From Ectopseudomonas guguanensis (GTDB taxonomy: Bacteria; Pseudomonadota; Gammaproteobacteria; Pseudomonadales; Pseudomonadaceae): a stretch of DNA of 64,000 nt. How positions within the stretch are numbered: position 1 is the stretch's first letter; each line of letters starts with the position of its first letter. The notes under the pieces are model-generated. The model searched no databases and was not told the origin of the DNA. It was given only the letters and a program-made list of their open reading frames with translations. Shown in pieces: positions 1 through 8,042 of this stretch. Both the position numbers and the translations under genes were made by a program. The stretch lies in the NCBI RefSeq assembly GCF_900104265.1, contig NZ_FNJJ01000003.1, forward strand, positions 288,672 to 352,671, read 5' to 3'.

Positions 1-15
1 CGCAGCCTTTTTCAT
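1..15 (-). CDS. possible start of a further gene, cut by the window edge
   Basis: An ATG at 13-15 on the minus strand opens the reading M-K-K-A-A, two bases after the DUF4394 stop codon. The Lys-rich beginning would fit a secreted protein. There is no good ribosome binding site and only five codons are visible, so this is a weak call that depends on the sequence beyond position 1. Confidence 0.25.
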
Positions 16-17
16 GC

Positions 18-797
18 TCACTGCGCCGGCAGCACGGTGATGTCGATGATGCCGTCCGGCAGGTCGGCCACCTCGCCCAGGGTCGTGGGCTTGCCGCTGG
101 CCAGATCGAGCTGGTGCAGGGTCTTGCCGGTCAGCAGGTAGGCGGTGTTGCCGCCCTGGCCATCGCTGGCGATATCCATGGCGGCTGCCTCGAGGCCATC
201 GGCGACCTTGCCGACCAGTTGCTGCACGCCGTCGTTTGGCGGGTTCTGCAGCATCAGGCTGGCGCTGGCCAGGTCGATGTTGTACAGCGCCGTGCTTTGC
301 GTGCCGGCATAGGCATTGGTGTAGGCACCGGCGACCACCCTGGGCTGCTGGCCGGCGTAAGGGCCGTCGGCGGCATAGGCCAATTTGCCGTCCACCGCCA
401 CTTCACCGGTATCGACATTCACCCGCAGGCTGGTGCCGTCCGCGCCGAGCAGGCGCAGGCGATCGGCCACCGGGTTGAAATCGACCACCGCCTGGCCGCT
501 GCCAGACAGCGCAGTTTGCAGCTTGCCACCTGCAGTGGCCATACCGCTTGCTGCGTCCAGGGTGTAGAGCTGATCGGTGCCGCTCAAGGCATAGAGCTGA
601 CCGCTGGCCGGGCGTACGTCCAGGCCGCGCAGGTCGCTGGCGCCGCTGACCGCCATGCTGGCGGTGACCTTGAGGCTGGTGACATCGACCTTGTACAGCG
701 TGCCGTCGGCGCTCAGTGCGAGCAGTTCGGTGGCACTGACGGTACCTGCGCCCAGCGTCAGCAGGCTGGCGGTGCAGAGGGTAGTGATGCGTTTCAT
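18..797 (-). CDS. secreted DUF4394 domain protein
   Basis: This 259-residue protein has an N-terminal signal peptide (Lys/Arg start, then a hydrophobic stretch ending near Val-Ser-Ala around residue 22). The rest is a DUF4394 domain with repeated short beta-propeller-like units such as LYKVD, LYTLD and LYNID. The function of DUF4394 is not known. I start at ATG 797, not at the in-frame codon nine residues upstream, because GAGGAA lies at the right distance before 797. The gene lies downstream of the ECF sigma/anti-sigma pair but has its own upstream motif shared with that pair (876-905), so it is probably a target of that sigma factor. Family assignment is solid; the role in envelope stress is inference. 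Confidence 0.85.
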   Translation of the reverse strand: MKRITTLCTASLLTLGAGTVSATELLALSADGTLYKVDVTSLKVTASMAVSGASDLRGLDVRPASGQLYALSGTDQLYTLDAASGMATAGGKLQTALSGSGQAVVDFNPVADRLRLLGADGTSLRVNVDTGEVAVDGKLAYAADGPYAGQQPRVVAGAYTNAYAGTQSTALYNIDLASASLMLQNPPNDGVQQLVGKVADGLEAAAMDIASDGQGGNTAYLLTGKTLHQLDLASGKPTTLGEVADLPDGIIDITVLPAQ

Positions 798-875
798 GTA
801 AGTTCCTCGTGAAGGTTTCAGCATCGAGACGAAACCGGCTGGCCGGCTTCGCAGGTGCCTCGACGAAACACCTGT

Positions 876-905
876 CAGCTATACCCGCGAGAAACGCAGT
901 TGGAT
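876..905 (-). promoter_or_regulatory. candidate ECF sigma promoter of the DUF4394 gene
   Basis: On the minus strand ATCCA, nine variable bases, then CTCGCGGGTATA and GCTG. The same arrangement with the same spacing is found at 2252-2282, upstream of the sigma factor gene. ECF promoters are typically autoregulated and shared with targets, so I read this as the -35/-10 pair of the local sigma factor. It sits about 80 bases before the start codon. Confidence 0.5.
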
Positions 906-910
906 GTCGG

Positions 911-958
911 CGCTTGAAAATTTTTTCAAGCGGCTTGCCGGCCGAGCGGCCGGCAAGC
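911..958 (-). terminator. two adjacent hairpins after the anti-sigma gene
   Basis: Positions 933-943 and 948-958 form a perfect 11-bp stem (GCTTGCCGGCC) with a four-base loop just after the anti-sigma stop codon. Directly next to it 911-920 and 923-932 form a second perfect 10-bp stem, CGCTTGAAAA, with a two-base centre. The first is a plausible terminator of the sigma operon. The second may be part of it or an operator for the DUF4394 promoter. Confidence 0.5.
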
Positions 959-962
959 GCTA

Positions 963-1676
963 TCAATTGGCGCTGGCCAGCACGGCGCGACCGATATAGA
1001 GCACCGGGCCACTGGGGCGGTCGTAGGGCGAGCCGCCCGCCGGCTCCAGCGTCAGCTCGAACAGCTGGCCCGCCTGCACCGCGCCGATCTGCTCGGCAGG
1101 CAGGCGCAGCGGCTTTCCGGCCTCGACCAGGCCCAGCGAGCGCGGGCCTTCGGCCGGATCGACCAGCGTCCAGAACTGCAGGGCGCGGCCTTCCGGCACC
1201 TGGTCGGCGACCAGCGGATCGAGCAGCAGCGTGCCATCGCTGCCAACCTGGATGACCCAGCCTGGCTGGGCCGCTTCGCCGGGCTGCTGCAGCACCACGG
1301 TGTAGCGTTCGCCCACGCTGTCCGGGCTGCGCAGGATCGGCAGCAGCACGGCGACCAGCAGGGCAATGGCCAGTGTGGCGGCGGTCAGGCGCCAGGCCGG
1401 CAGGCTGTTCCACCAGTTGGCCAGGGCGCCCGGGCGTGGCTCATCCTGCAGGCCCAGGCTACGGCGGATACGCATCCAGAGTGCCGGGGAGGGGGCCTGT
1501 GCCGGCAACCGGTCGCTCAGTTCGAGAAAGTGGCGCTCCCAGTCCAGGGCCATGCGGGCGGCCTTCTCATCCTCTTCGAGCAACTGGCGCACTTCGGCGG
1601 CTTCAGGTTCGTCGAGCAGGCCGAGCAGGTATTCGCCGATCAGGGCGCGGCGTTCTTCGGGGTCATGCGGAATCAT
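963..1676 (-). CDS. anti-sigma factor, RskA/ChrR-like, single-pass membrane protein
   Basis: 237 residues. The N-terminal third is acidic and helical, with the (I/L)xExLLGLLDEPEAAEV pattern of zinc-less anti-sigma domains. One transmembrane helix follows around residues 95-115, then a periplasmic RskA-type C-terminal domain. It should hold the upstream-encoded ECF sigma factor inactive at the membrane and release it on an envelope signal. The start ATG at 1674-1676 overlaps the sigma stop codon as ATGA, which indicates translational coupling; an in-frame GTG four codons upstream is less likely. The inducing signal cannot be read from the sequence. Confidence 0.85.
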   Translation of the reverse strand: MIPHDPEERRALIGEYLLGLLDEPEAAEVRQLLEEDEKAARMALDWERHFLELSDRLPAQAPSPALWMRIRRSLGLQDEPRPGALANWWNSLPAWRLTAATLAIALLVAVLLPILRSPDSVGERYTVVLQQPGEAAQPGWVIQVGSDGTLLLDPLVADQVPEGRALQFWTLVDPAEGPRSLGLVEAGKPLRLPAEQIGAVQAGQLFELTLEPAGGSPYDRPSGPVLYIGRAVLASAN

Positions 1677-2221
1677 GCTTGCAGACACTCCTGCAGCGCG
1701 CGCAGGCCGGCGCGGATACGGCCCTTGATGGTGCCCAGCGGTGTGCTCAGGCGGCGGGCGATCTGCTCGTGGGTCAGGCCACGGTAGAAGGCCAGCAGGA
1801 TCGGATGGCGGCGTGGCCTTTCCAGGCGCCGCAAGCAGCGACGCAACAGGCGTTGCTCGGATTGCTCCAGCGCCTGCGCCTCGGCCTGCGGGCTGTCGTC
1901 GAGCACGCGTTCGATGAAGTCATCGTCCACCTCGGCATGCCGGTGGCCACTGCGCAGAGCATTCAGTACTCGGTAGCGCAGGATGCTGTGCACCCAGGCG
2001 CGACCGCTGCCCAGATCGCGTCGATAGCGCGTGGCGTGCTGCCAGATGCGCACGAAGGCATCGTGCAGACAGTCCTCGGCCAAATCGCGGCGACCCAGCA
2101 TGCTGATGGCCAGGCCAAGCAGTTGCCCGGCCTCCTGCCGGTAGAGCGCCTGGAAGGCGCGCTCGTCGCCGCGCGCACAGGCTTCCAGGGTGCTTTCGTA
2201 ATCGAAGTCGCGATCTGCCAT
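1673..2221 (-). CDS. ECF-family RNA polymerase sigma factor
   Basis: 182 residues, the usual ECF length. Region 2 spans roughly residues 20-90 (LYRQEAGQLLGLA, then EDCLHDAFVRIWQ) and region 4 spans 125-180, with a helix-turn-helix (LTHEQIARRLSTPLGTIKGRI). A co-transcribed membrane anti-sigma factor follows with an ATGA overlap. The SigK-like arrangement sigma, RskA-type anti-sigma and secreted target is common in Pseudomonas. The promoter motif at 2252-2282 is shared with the DUF4394 gene, which suggests autoregulation. What signal activates it is not visible. Confidence 0.92.
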   Translation of the reverse strand: MADRDFDYESTLEACARGDERAFQALYRQEAGQLLGLAISMLGRRDLAEDCLHDAFVRIWQHATRYRRDLGSGRAWVHSILRYRVLNALRSGHRHAEVDDDFIERVLDDSPQAEAQALEQSEQRLLRRCLRRLERPRRHPILLAFYRGLTHEQIARRLSTPLGTIKGRIRAGLRALQECLQA

Positions 2222-2251
2222 GGTTATCCGGTGGCCTGAGAAATCCGCATG

Positions 2252-2282
2252 CAGCTTATACCCGCGAGCGCACGGGCTGGAT
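2252..2282 (-). promoter_or_regulatory. candidate autoregulated ECF promoter of the sigma operon
   Basis: Minus strand: ATCCA, nine bases, CTCGCGGGTATA, then AGCTG, 30 bases before the sigma start codon. It is nearly identical to the motif at 876-905 while the surrounding sequence is unrelated, which argues for functional conservation. Confidence 0.5.
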
Positions 2283-2432
2283 CACGCAGGCGTAACAAAA
2301 AAATCGGTGGGGGGCGATCGCCGTTCGGAGGGGAACCAGCAACTGGTAGACATCGTCCTCGATCAGGTAAGCCTTTTCCGGATCGCTGGAGAGGGTGCGG
2401 TACGAAAGCAAGATGGCAGTCCTTTGCTGTGA

Positions 2433-2452
2433 CAGGCGCCGCCTGGCGCCTG
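2433..2452. terminator. hairpin downstream of the pirin gene
   Basis: CAGGCGCC and GGCGCCTG form a perfect 8-bp stem with a GCCT loop, 14 bases past the pirin stop codon. No T-run follows on the minus strand, so this is a weak terminator call. Confidence 0.4.
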
Positions 2453-2466
2453 TTCGAGGGGCGGTT

Positions 2467-3327
2467 TCAGCGCGGCAGTTCGATGCGCGTGGTTTCGCCG
2501 GGGACCTGCGGCCAGTCGCCTGCGGCCCAGCGCTGGCGGGCCTGGTCGATCAGTTCGGGGGTGCTGGCGACGAAGTTCCAGTTCATTCGCCGCGGGCCGA
2601 TGGGTTCGCCGCCGATCAGCGCCAGGTGGCATTCGCCGCAGGCGCTGAGCAGTGGCGTTTCACCCGCTGGGATCACCGCCATGGTGTGGCGGGGCAGGGT
2701 TTCGCCATCGAGTTCGGCTTCGCCGTCGATCAGATACAGGGCACGCTCGCTGTACTCGTCCGGGATCAGCAGGCTGGCGCCGGCGCTCAGGCGCAGCTCG
2801 GCGTAGAGCGTCGGCGAACGTACCGGTACCGGCGATTCGAGACACAAGCCACTGCCGGCGATCAGGGTGATCTGCACGCCCATGGCCTCGCTGCGTGGCA
2901 GCGATGCGGCAGGGTGGAAGCTGTAGGCCGGCTCGCACTGTTCTTCGGCCTCCGGCAGCGCCAGCCAGACCTGCAGGCCGTGGGCCCGCTTGTGCTGCCC
3001 GAGCTGTTCGGGCGGCGTGCGCTCGACGTGGGCCACCGCGCGCCCTGCGGTCATCCAGCTGACGTCGCCGGGGCCGACCAGCTGATCGGAGCCCAGGCTG
3101 TCCTTGTGCTGCAGCTGGCCCTCGAACAGGTAGGTGAGGGTGGACAGGCCGATATGCGGATGCTGGGCGATGTTCAGGCCGCTGCCGGCGGGGTAGTCCT
3201 GCTCCAGCATGTGATCGAAGAACACGAAGGGGCCGATGCTGCGAAAGCGTGCCGATGGCAGGGGGCGCAGGATCGGTTGGCCGGAAATGTCCTCGGCGCG
3301 CGGGCGGATCAGCTGCAGCTCGCTCAT
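2467..3327 (-). CDS. pirin family protein
   Basis: 286 residues with the bicupin pirin fold. Visible landmarks are FFDHMLEQDYPAG, the metal-site motif HPHIGLSTLTYLFEG near residue 60, and WMTAGRAVAHVERTP about 45 residues later. The C-terminal pirin domain ends near IELPR. Pirins bind one metal ion through His and Glu of the N-terminal cupin; bacterial members are often quercetinase-like or redox sensors, and the substrate here is unknown. The start ATG (3325-3327) overlaps the stop of the OsmC gene, so the two are translationally coupled. This pairing of pirin with OsmC suggests a shared oxidative or electrophile response role. Confidence 0.9.
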   Translation of the reverse strand: MSELQLIRPRAEDISGQPILRPLPSARFRSIGPFVFFDHMLEQDYPAGSGLNIAQHPHIGLSTLTYLFEGQLQHKDSLGSDQLVGPGDVSWMTAGRAVAHVERTPPEQLGQHKRAHGLQVWLALPEAEEQCEPAYSFHPAASLPRSEAMGVQITLIAGSGLCLESPVPVRSPTLYAELRLSAGASLLIPDEYSERALYLIDGEAELDGETLPRHTMAVIPAGETPLLSACGECHLALIGGEPIGPRRMNWNFVASTPELIDQARQRWAAGDWPQVPGETTRIELPR

Positions 3328-3725
3328 GCCGGGGCTCCCGCCAGGCGGGTTTCGACCTGGATGTCGGTGCTGGTCATCAGCTTGTGAATCGGGCATTTGT
3401 CCGCCACGCGCAACAGTTGCTGGCGCTGCGCCTCGTCCAGTGGCCCCTGGAGCGCCAGGTCGACGATCAGGCGGTAGTTGCCCTGGCGCTCCTCGCTGTC
3501 GTCACGTTCGACGTGCACGTCGATACCTTCCAGCGGCAGGCCGCGCTGGCGTGCATACAGCAGCAGGGTCAGGGCCTTGCAGGTGCCGAGGGCGGCATCG
3601 AACAGATCGTGCGGTTCCGGGCCGGCGCCATCGCCGCCCAGCGCGGGCGAGACGTCGCCGATGAGCTGGTGCGAGCCGATTTCGATCTGCTGCTGCAGGC
3701 CCTTGTTGTTGTGAATGCGGATCAT
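3324..3725 (-). CDS. OsmC family protein
   Basis: 133 residues with the OsmC/Ohr fold. Both conserved cysteines are present, one in FDAALGTCKAL and one in VADKCPIHKLM. These form the reactive pair that reduces hydroperoxides in characterised members; the YhfA-like branch to which this looks closest has no defined substrate. The start at ATG 3725 is preceded by AAGGAA; longer in-frame starts exist but lack a site. It is the first gene of a two-gene unit with the pirin gene. Confidence 0.9.
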   Translation of the reverse strand: MIRIHNNKGLQQQIEIGSHQLIGDVSPALGGDGAGPEPHDLFDAALGTCKALTLLLYARQRGLPLEGIDVHVERDDSEERQGNYRLIVDLALQGPLDEAQRQQLLRVADKCPIHKLMTSTDIQVETRLAGAPA

Positions 3726-3784
3726 GGCGCTTTCCTTGAGGTGTGACCAATCGACTCCGGCCAGCCTAGCCCAGCCGGCACCGA

Positions 3785-5179
3785 TCACACCAGCGCCGAG
3801 AGCCTCACGTCGGCGCCCAGTACGCGCAGCAGTTGACCACGCTCGTCGACGATGGGCACCGACACGGTAAAGCAGAAGTCGTCTGTGGCCGAGGAGCGGT
3901 AGACCTGGGTGATATGACTTTCCATCCGCTCTGCCACGGCGCGGAACCAGGGCCGCTGGCTCCAGTCGCGGCCGCGACAGCTGGCGTCCTGGGCATAGGC
4001 CAGGTCGGCGGCGAAGATGTTCTCGGAAAGCTGCACGCCGCGGTTGTCGACCAGGTAGAACAGCTCGAAACGACTGTCACGTGCCAGCGTTTCGCCGAGC
4101 AGGCGCTCGGCTGCCGCCACGTCGCCGGCCAGTTCGGGGCGCGTCGCCAGTTGCTCGACGCTGGCGCGCACGGCGGCGTGAATCTCCAGGCGGAAGTCGC
4201 CGAGCCCGGCGAGCAGACGGTCACCATCCTCGCGCACCGCCTGGCTGTGATGCAGCACCTGCCCGGCCTTGCCAAGCAGTTCGCCGGCGACCTGGGCGAT
4301 GCTCTGCACGTCGCCGTTGATCGAGCGCACGGCCTGGCCGATCTGCTCGGTGCCGGCGGCGATCTGGCCGACCTGGGCGTCGAGGCGGTCCATGGCCTGG
4401 CGCGTGCTGCCCAGGCCATCGCTGACGGCGAGAATGCCGCTGCGGCCGTCGGCCACCGCCTGGTGCATCTGCCGGCCGGCATCGCCGAGCTGCTGCATGC
4501 CTGTACGAAAGCGCTCGATGATGCTGCTGACCTGGTCGGTGGCGTTGGTGGTGTGGCCGGCCAGGCGGCGTACCTCTTCGGCGACCACGGCGAAGCCGCG
4601 GCCATGTTCGCCGGCACGCGCGGCCTCGATGGCGGCGTTCAGCGCGAGTAGATTGGTCTGCTGGGAGATGCTGGCGATCACGCCGATGACCTTGCTCACC
4701 TCGTCCAGTTGTCCGGCCAGCTGCGCGATCACCTGGGCCAGTTGCGCTTCGCTGGCGTCGATGACTTCGACCTGGCGCAGCACGGCCTGGCCGCTCTGCT
4801 GGCATTGATGCAGGGTCGCCGAAACCTCGGCGGACAGCCGCGCCACTTCGCCGGCACCGGGTACCAGCTCGGCATCCAGTGTGGTGGTGACCTGCTCGCT
4901 GGCGCTGGCGATCAACTCCGAGGATTGTGCCAGGGCCTGGCCGCTCTGCTGGTTGGCCGCGGCGATACGTGCCAGCTGCGGCGCGTGCGCAGCGATGCCG
5001 ACGGCAGCGCCGAGGCTGGCGCGAATGCGCTGCTGCAGGCCGGCGCTGAACGCGTTCAGGCGCACCATCCATTGGTAGTGCTCGGGCAGGCGGGTGGTCA
5101 GATCGTGGTCGTGAAACAGCGCCTCCAATGCAGCCTCGTCCTGGGCTTTGCCGGCTGGCTTGCGCAGCATCTGCAACAT
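3785..5179 (-). CDS. soluble methyl-accepting chemotaxis protein with C-terminal sensor domain
   Basis: 464 residues with no transmembrane segment. The MCP signalling domain comes first, with the hairpin tip [20 protein letters not shown] and [15 protein letters not shown] around residues 175-210. A separate domain of about 130 residues follows at the C terminus ([11 protein letters not shown], then [12 protein letters not shown] and [24 protein letters not shown]), which resembles a single Cache/PDC-like fold. This inverted order means it senses a cytoplasmic cue. There is no CheR-docking pentapeptide at the C terminus. The start ATG 5179 has GAGGAG nine bases upstream. A sigma-54-type promoter lies at 5213-5227. 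It stands alone, without other chemotaxis genes nearby. Confidence 0.9.
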   Translation of the reverse strand: MLQMLRKPAGKAQDEAALEALFHDHDLTTRLPEHYQWMVRLNAFSAGLQQRIRASLGAAVGIAAHAPQLARIAAANQQSGQALAQSSELIASASEQVTTTLDAELVPGAGEVARLSAEVSATLHQCQQSGQAVLRQVEVIDASEAQLAQVIAQLAGQLDEVSKVIGVIASISQQTNLLALNAAIEAARAGEHGRGFAVVAEEVRRLAGHTTNATDQVSSIIERFRTGMQQLGDAGRQMHQAVADGRSGILAVSDGLGSTRQAMDRLDAQVGQIAAGTEQIGQAVRSINGDVQSIAQVAGELLGKAGQVLHHSQAVREDGDRLLAGLGDFRLEIHAAVRASVEQLATRPELAGDVAAAERLLGETLARDSRFELFYLVDNRGVQLSENIFAADLAYAQDASCRGRDWSQRPWFRAVAERMESHITQVYRSSATDDFCFTVSVPIVDERGQLLRVLGADVRLSALV

Positions 5180-5212
5180 GGTGATTCTCCTCGATGATGT
5201 GCATCGAGCGTT

Positions 5213-5227
5213 GCAAGCCAGGTGCCA
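5213..5227 (-). promoter_or_regulatory. sigma-54 (RpoN) promoter of the soluble chemoreceptor gene
   Basis: Minus-strand TGGCACCTGGCTTGC matches the RpoN consensus TGGCACGnnnnTTGC in all but one base, with exact spacing between the GG and GC elements. The transcription start would fall near 5201, leaving a leader of about 22 bases before ATG 5179. Confidence 0.65.
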
Positions 5228-5393
5228 TCATTGGCTCGGCGATTTCGCTGCGCCGCGTCTGCGGATGCCGGGCGGCGGTGAGCGAACCTGGTGCAGTGGC
5301 GATAGCTTCGTTCCATGACGAGGCGCTGCAAGCGTCCGAACTTGCGCGCCTGGCTTGCGGTCTATGCTGCTCGTACCGTCAGGAGGACTCGCC

Positions 5394-6422
5394 TTGCCCA
5401 ATCGCCGCCCAATACCCTGGCTGCTGGCCCTAAGCGCAATGCTCGCCTGCAGCGTGCAGGCCCGTGAATATCGCTACAGCGACGCCCATCTGCACTACGT
5501 CGACTTCTTTCAGGAAAGCGCCGGCATGGACGAGTTGCTGGAGAAGATGGCGCAGAACAATGTCGATCACGTGATGTTCTCCGGCATACCGGTGGCCAAG
5601 AAGTGGGACGAGGACGAGCCCAAGCGCCCGCGCTATTACGCCGGCGACGATGCCAACGCCTATTGGTACAGCGCCACCGACGTGTTCATCGCCGCCGCCT
5701 ACAAGCGTCTGCCGGCCGAGCAGCGCAAGCGCTTCCATCCCTTTCTGTCCGGCTTCAACCCCAACGACAAGAACGCCGACGCCCATATTCGCCGCATGCT
5801 CGAGCTGGACCCCGGCCTGTGGCAGGGCATCGGCGAGGTCTTCACCCGCCATGACGACCTGACCGCGCTGATCCACGGCCGTGCCCCGAGGGCCAACAAC
5901 GAAGCCCTGGCGCGGGTATATCACCTGGCCGCCGAATATGACCTGCCGGTGATGCTGCACTCGAACATCACTTCCAAGCGCGAGCGCGAACCCATCTACC
6001 TCGAGGAAATCGAGGCGCCGCTGCGCAACCATCCGCATGTGCGGTTCATCTGGGCGCATGCCGGCACCAGCGCCGAGATCCATCGTCACCAGGAGAAGCT
6101 CGATTATCTGCTGGCGACCCTGGAGCGCATGCTCGACCAGTACCCCAACCTCTACATCGACCTGTCCTGGACCATGCTGCGCCCCTATCTGCTGGACGAG
6201 AATGGCAAGCCCGACGAGAAATGGGTGCAACTGGTCAGCAGTTACCCGGAGCGTTTCATGCTGGGTTCGGACGTGGTCGGGCGCTTCGCCAGCCTGGGTG
6301 AATACATGAAGGGCTTCGATCCCTTCCTCGATGCATTGCCCGAGGAGGTGGCGCACAAGGTGGCGCGCGACAACTTCCTGTCCGTCCTGCCGCGCCGGGT
6401 GCAGGCCGAGCTGGATCGATAG
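5394..6422 (+). CDS. exported amidohydrolase-superfamily protein
   Basis: 342 residues. I choose the TTG at 5394 because a perfect AGGAGG lies seven bases upstream (5381-5386); it gives a classic signal peptide, MPNRRPIPWLLALSAMLAC, with cleavage after SVQA. The mature protein fits the amidohydrolase-2 (metal-dependent TIM barrel) family: DAHLHYVDF provides the HxH metal site, then MLHSN, IWAHAG and the C-terminal metal Asp in LGSDVVGRF. The reaction is probably hydrolysis or decarboxylation of a small substrate in the periplasm; the substrate cannot be told from the sequence. It is transcribed away from the chemoreceptor and followed by a DUF3859 gene. Confidence 0.8.
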   Translation: MPNRRPIPWLLALSAMLACSVQAREYRYSDAHLHYVDFFQESAGMDELLEKMAQNNVDHVMFSGIPVAKKWDEDEPKRPRYYAGDDANAYWYSATDVFIAAAYKRLPAEQRKRFHPFLSGFNPNDKNADAHIRRMLELDPGLWQGIGEVFTRHDDLTALIHGRAPRANNEALARVYHLAAEYDLPVMLHSNITSKREREPIYLEEIEAPLRNHPHVRFIWAHAGTSAEIHRHQEKLDYLLATLERMLDQYPNLYIDLSWTMLRPYLLDENGKPDEKWVQLVSSYPERFMLGSDVVGRFASLGEYMKGFDPFLDALPEEVAHKVARDNFLSVLPRRVQAELDR

Positions 6423-6488
6423 CAGGGCTGTCATCAGGTTGTCACTCGGGTGTCATAGGCTCGCGCCCATCTCAACGAGGAGCGCACC

Positions 6489-6953
6489 ATGCATTACACC
6501 CGAGTGGCCATCATGGCCGGTCTATTCGCCTGGGCAGGCCTGAGTCAGGCCGAGGTTCGCGTAGATGGGCCGGTGGAATACGGCATCTTCAGCAGCCAGT
6601 ACCAGGACTTTCAGCCCGGCGAGCGCGTGCTGACCCGCAGCAACCAGGACATCCAGCGTACCGATCAGATTCCCGCCAAGCTCGGCACCAAGTTCGGCAT
6701 GCGCTACAGCCTGGCCGGCAAGCGCGAGGGCGATACCCCGCTGACCCTGCTTTACCTCACGCCCGGCGTGGTCACGCCGGACGGCCAGCGCCACGATAAG
6801 TTCGAGGTGCAGCAGAAGCTGGTGGTCGGCGCGCCGCAGGACGTGATGGCCTTCGAATTCACCGAACACCACGAGGTGGTGCCCGGCGAATGGCACTTCA
6901 TCGTCTATCAGGGCGACCGCAAGCTGGCCGAACAGCGCTTCGTGGTGCGCTGA
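6489..6953 (+). CDS. secreted DUF3859 domain protein
   Basis: 154 residues with a signal peptide ending LSQA-EV near residue 22, followed by a DUF3859 domain (VEYGIFSS at the start, then LGTKFGMRYSLAGKREGDTPLTLLYLTPG). The predicted fold is an all-beta periplasmic domain; no biochemical role is known for the family. The strong site AACGAGGAGCGCACC precedes the ATG. It ends tail-to-tail against dgkA with no spacer, the two stop codons abutting at 6953/6954. Confidence 0.85.
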   Translation: MHYTRVAIMAGLFAWAGLSQAEVRVDGPVEYGIFSSQYQDFQPGERVLTRSNQDIQRTDQIPAKLGTKFGMRYSLAGKREGDTPLTLLYLTPGVVTPDGQRHDKFEVQQKLVVGAPQDVMAFEFTEHHEVVPGEWHFIVYQGDRKLAEQRFVVR

Positions 6954-7340
6954 TCAGAGCAGGATGATCGCCCAGGTCAGGGCGATCATCAGCAGCGCGA
7001 CCATCTGCGCCGCGCTGCCCATGTCCTTGGCCTGCTTGGACAGCGGGTGCAGGTTTAGCGAGATGCGGTCGACCACCGCCTCGATGGCGGAATTGAGCAG
7101 TTCCACCACCAGTGCCAGCAGCGGCACTATTACCAGCAACGCACGTTCGGCGCGGCTGACATCGACCAGCCCGGCCAGCGGCAGCAGCACCAGATTCAGC
7201 CAGACCAGCTGACGGAACGCGGCTTCACCCTGATAGGCCGCACGCAGCCCGGCCAGCGAATACCCGGTGGCATCGAGGATGCGCGCCAGGCCGCGGCGCC
7301 CCTTGAAGGACAGGGCGTCCAGATCGGAACTGTCATTCAT
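6954..7340 (-). CDS. dgkA: diacylglycerol kinase
   Basis: 128 residues, the usual size of the small trimeric membrane DgkA. After a short amphipathic N terminus (GLARILDATGYSLAGLRAAYQGEAAFRQ) come three transmembrane helices, with the family signature ELLNSAIEAVVDR and the conserved Asp/Lys loop (SKQAKDMGSAAQM). It phosphorylates diacylglycerol to phosphatidic acid with ATP in the inner membrane. The start ATG overlaps the inaA stop as ATGA, so it is the last gene of the methyltransferase-inaA-dgkA operon. That fits a role in recycling the diacylglycerol released when head groups of phospholipids are transferred to LPS or other acceptors. Confidence 0.95.
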   Translation of the reverse strand: MNDSSDLDALSFKGRRGLARILDATGYSLAGLRAAYQGEAAFRQLVWLNLVLLPLAGLVDVSRAERALLVIVPLLALVVELLNSAIEAVVDRISLNLHPLSKQAKDMGSAAQMVALLMIALTWAIILL

Positions 7341-8041
7341 CGCGGCAGCCCGCCCCAGGGATCGTTCAGAGCCTGCTGGTAAACCTGACGCAGGTAAGCC
7401 ATGTCGGCATCTGGCATGGCGCCACGGTGTCGATCCAATTGGCCCAGGTCGCGGCGCGAGGCGCTGGCGACGCGCCAACGTCGCCGGCTTTTCTCCAGAT
7501 CCAGCAGGGCGATATCCACGTCGCCGTCGCTACGAACCTTGACGAACAGATGCTTGGCATAACAGCAGCCGTGTTGCCAGCCGCCCAGGTGCAGACGTGC
7601 AAGTGTCACCGCCAGGCGTTGCAGCATGACCTGGTTGAGCTGCGGCGCATGGGGCTCGCCGTACCACTGCTCCAGGCTGACGAAACCCGGCAGCGCCTCG
7701 GTAACCAGCAGCGCCTGCCACTGCCCGGCCTGTTTGCGCGCTGCGCAGTAGACGATGTTCGGTGTACGAATGCCGAGGCGGGCGAGGGCGCGATAGGCCT
7801 GCAGCTCACGCAGAATCGTCGGCCGGCCCAATGGATGGCGCAGCGAGCGGTAGGTGTGGCCGTTCTGGCGTTTGCAGTACAGCAGCGGCCGGCTGCCGTC
7901 CCAGTGCTGCAGCAGGCGTACGCCGCTCTCGCCGCCGCGCCGCTGGTTGGCCGGCTCGACCCACTGACCGGGGCTGTGCCACCAGCGATCGAATTCGGTC
8001 GAGGGCAGGGCGGCCAGTGCTTGTTCGCTGAGAATCCCCAT
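7337..8041 (-). CDS. inaA: InaA-like lipopolysaccharide core kinase family protein
   Basis: 234 residues of the protein-kinase-like Kdo/WaaP/InaA family. Visible are the lysine-bearing beta region (LLYCKRQNGHTYRS), LARLHLGGWQHGCCYAKHLFV as the catalytic-loop equivalent and DIALLDLEKSRRR as the metal-binding DFG equivalent. In WaaP the loop reads HRDCYxCHF; here the aspartate position is a cysteine, so activity is uncertain (see findings). It sits between a methyltransferase and dgkA, one base after the former's stop and overlapping the latter, in the ColR-linked operon. In P. putida inaA and a methyltransferase next to colRS are known ColR targets, which supports an envelope role. Confidence 0.85.
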   Translation of the reverse strand: MGILSEQALAALPSTEFDRWWHSPGQWVEPANQRRGGESGVRLLQHWDGSRPLLYCKRQNGHTYRSLRHPLGRPTILRELQAYRALARLGIRTPNIVYCAARKQAGQWQALLVTEALPGFVSLEQWYGEPHAPQLNQVMLQRLAVTLARLHLGGWQHGCCYAKHLFVKVRSDGDVDIALLDLEKSRRRWRVASASRRDLGQLDRHRGAMPDADMAYLRQVYQQALNDPWGGLPR

Positions 8042-8042
8042 T

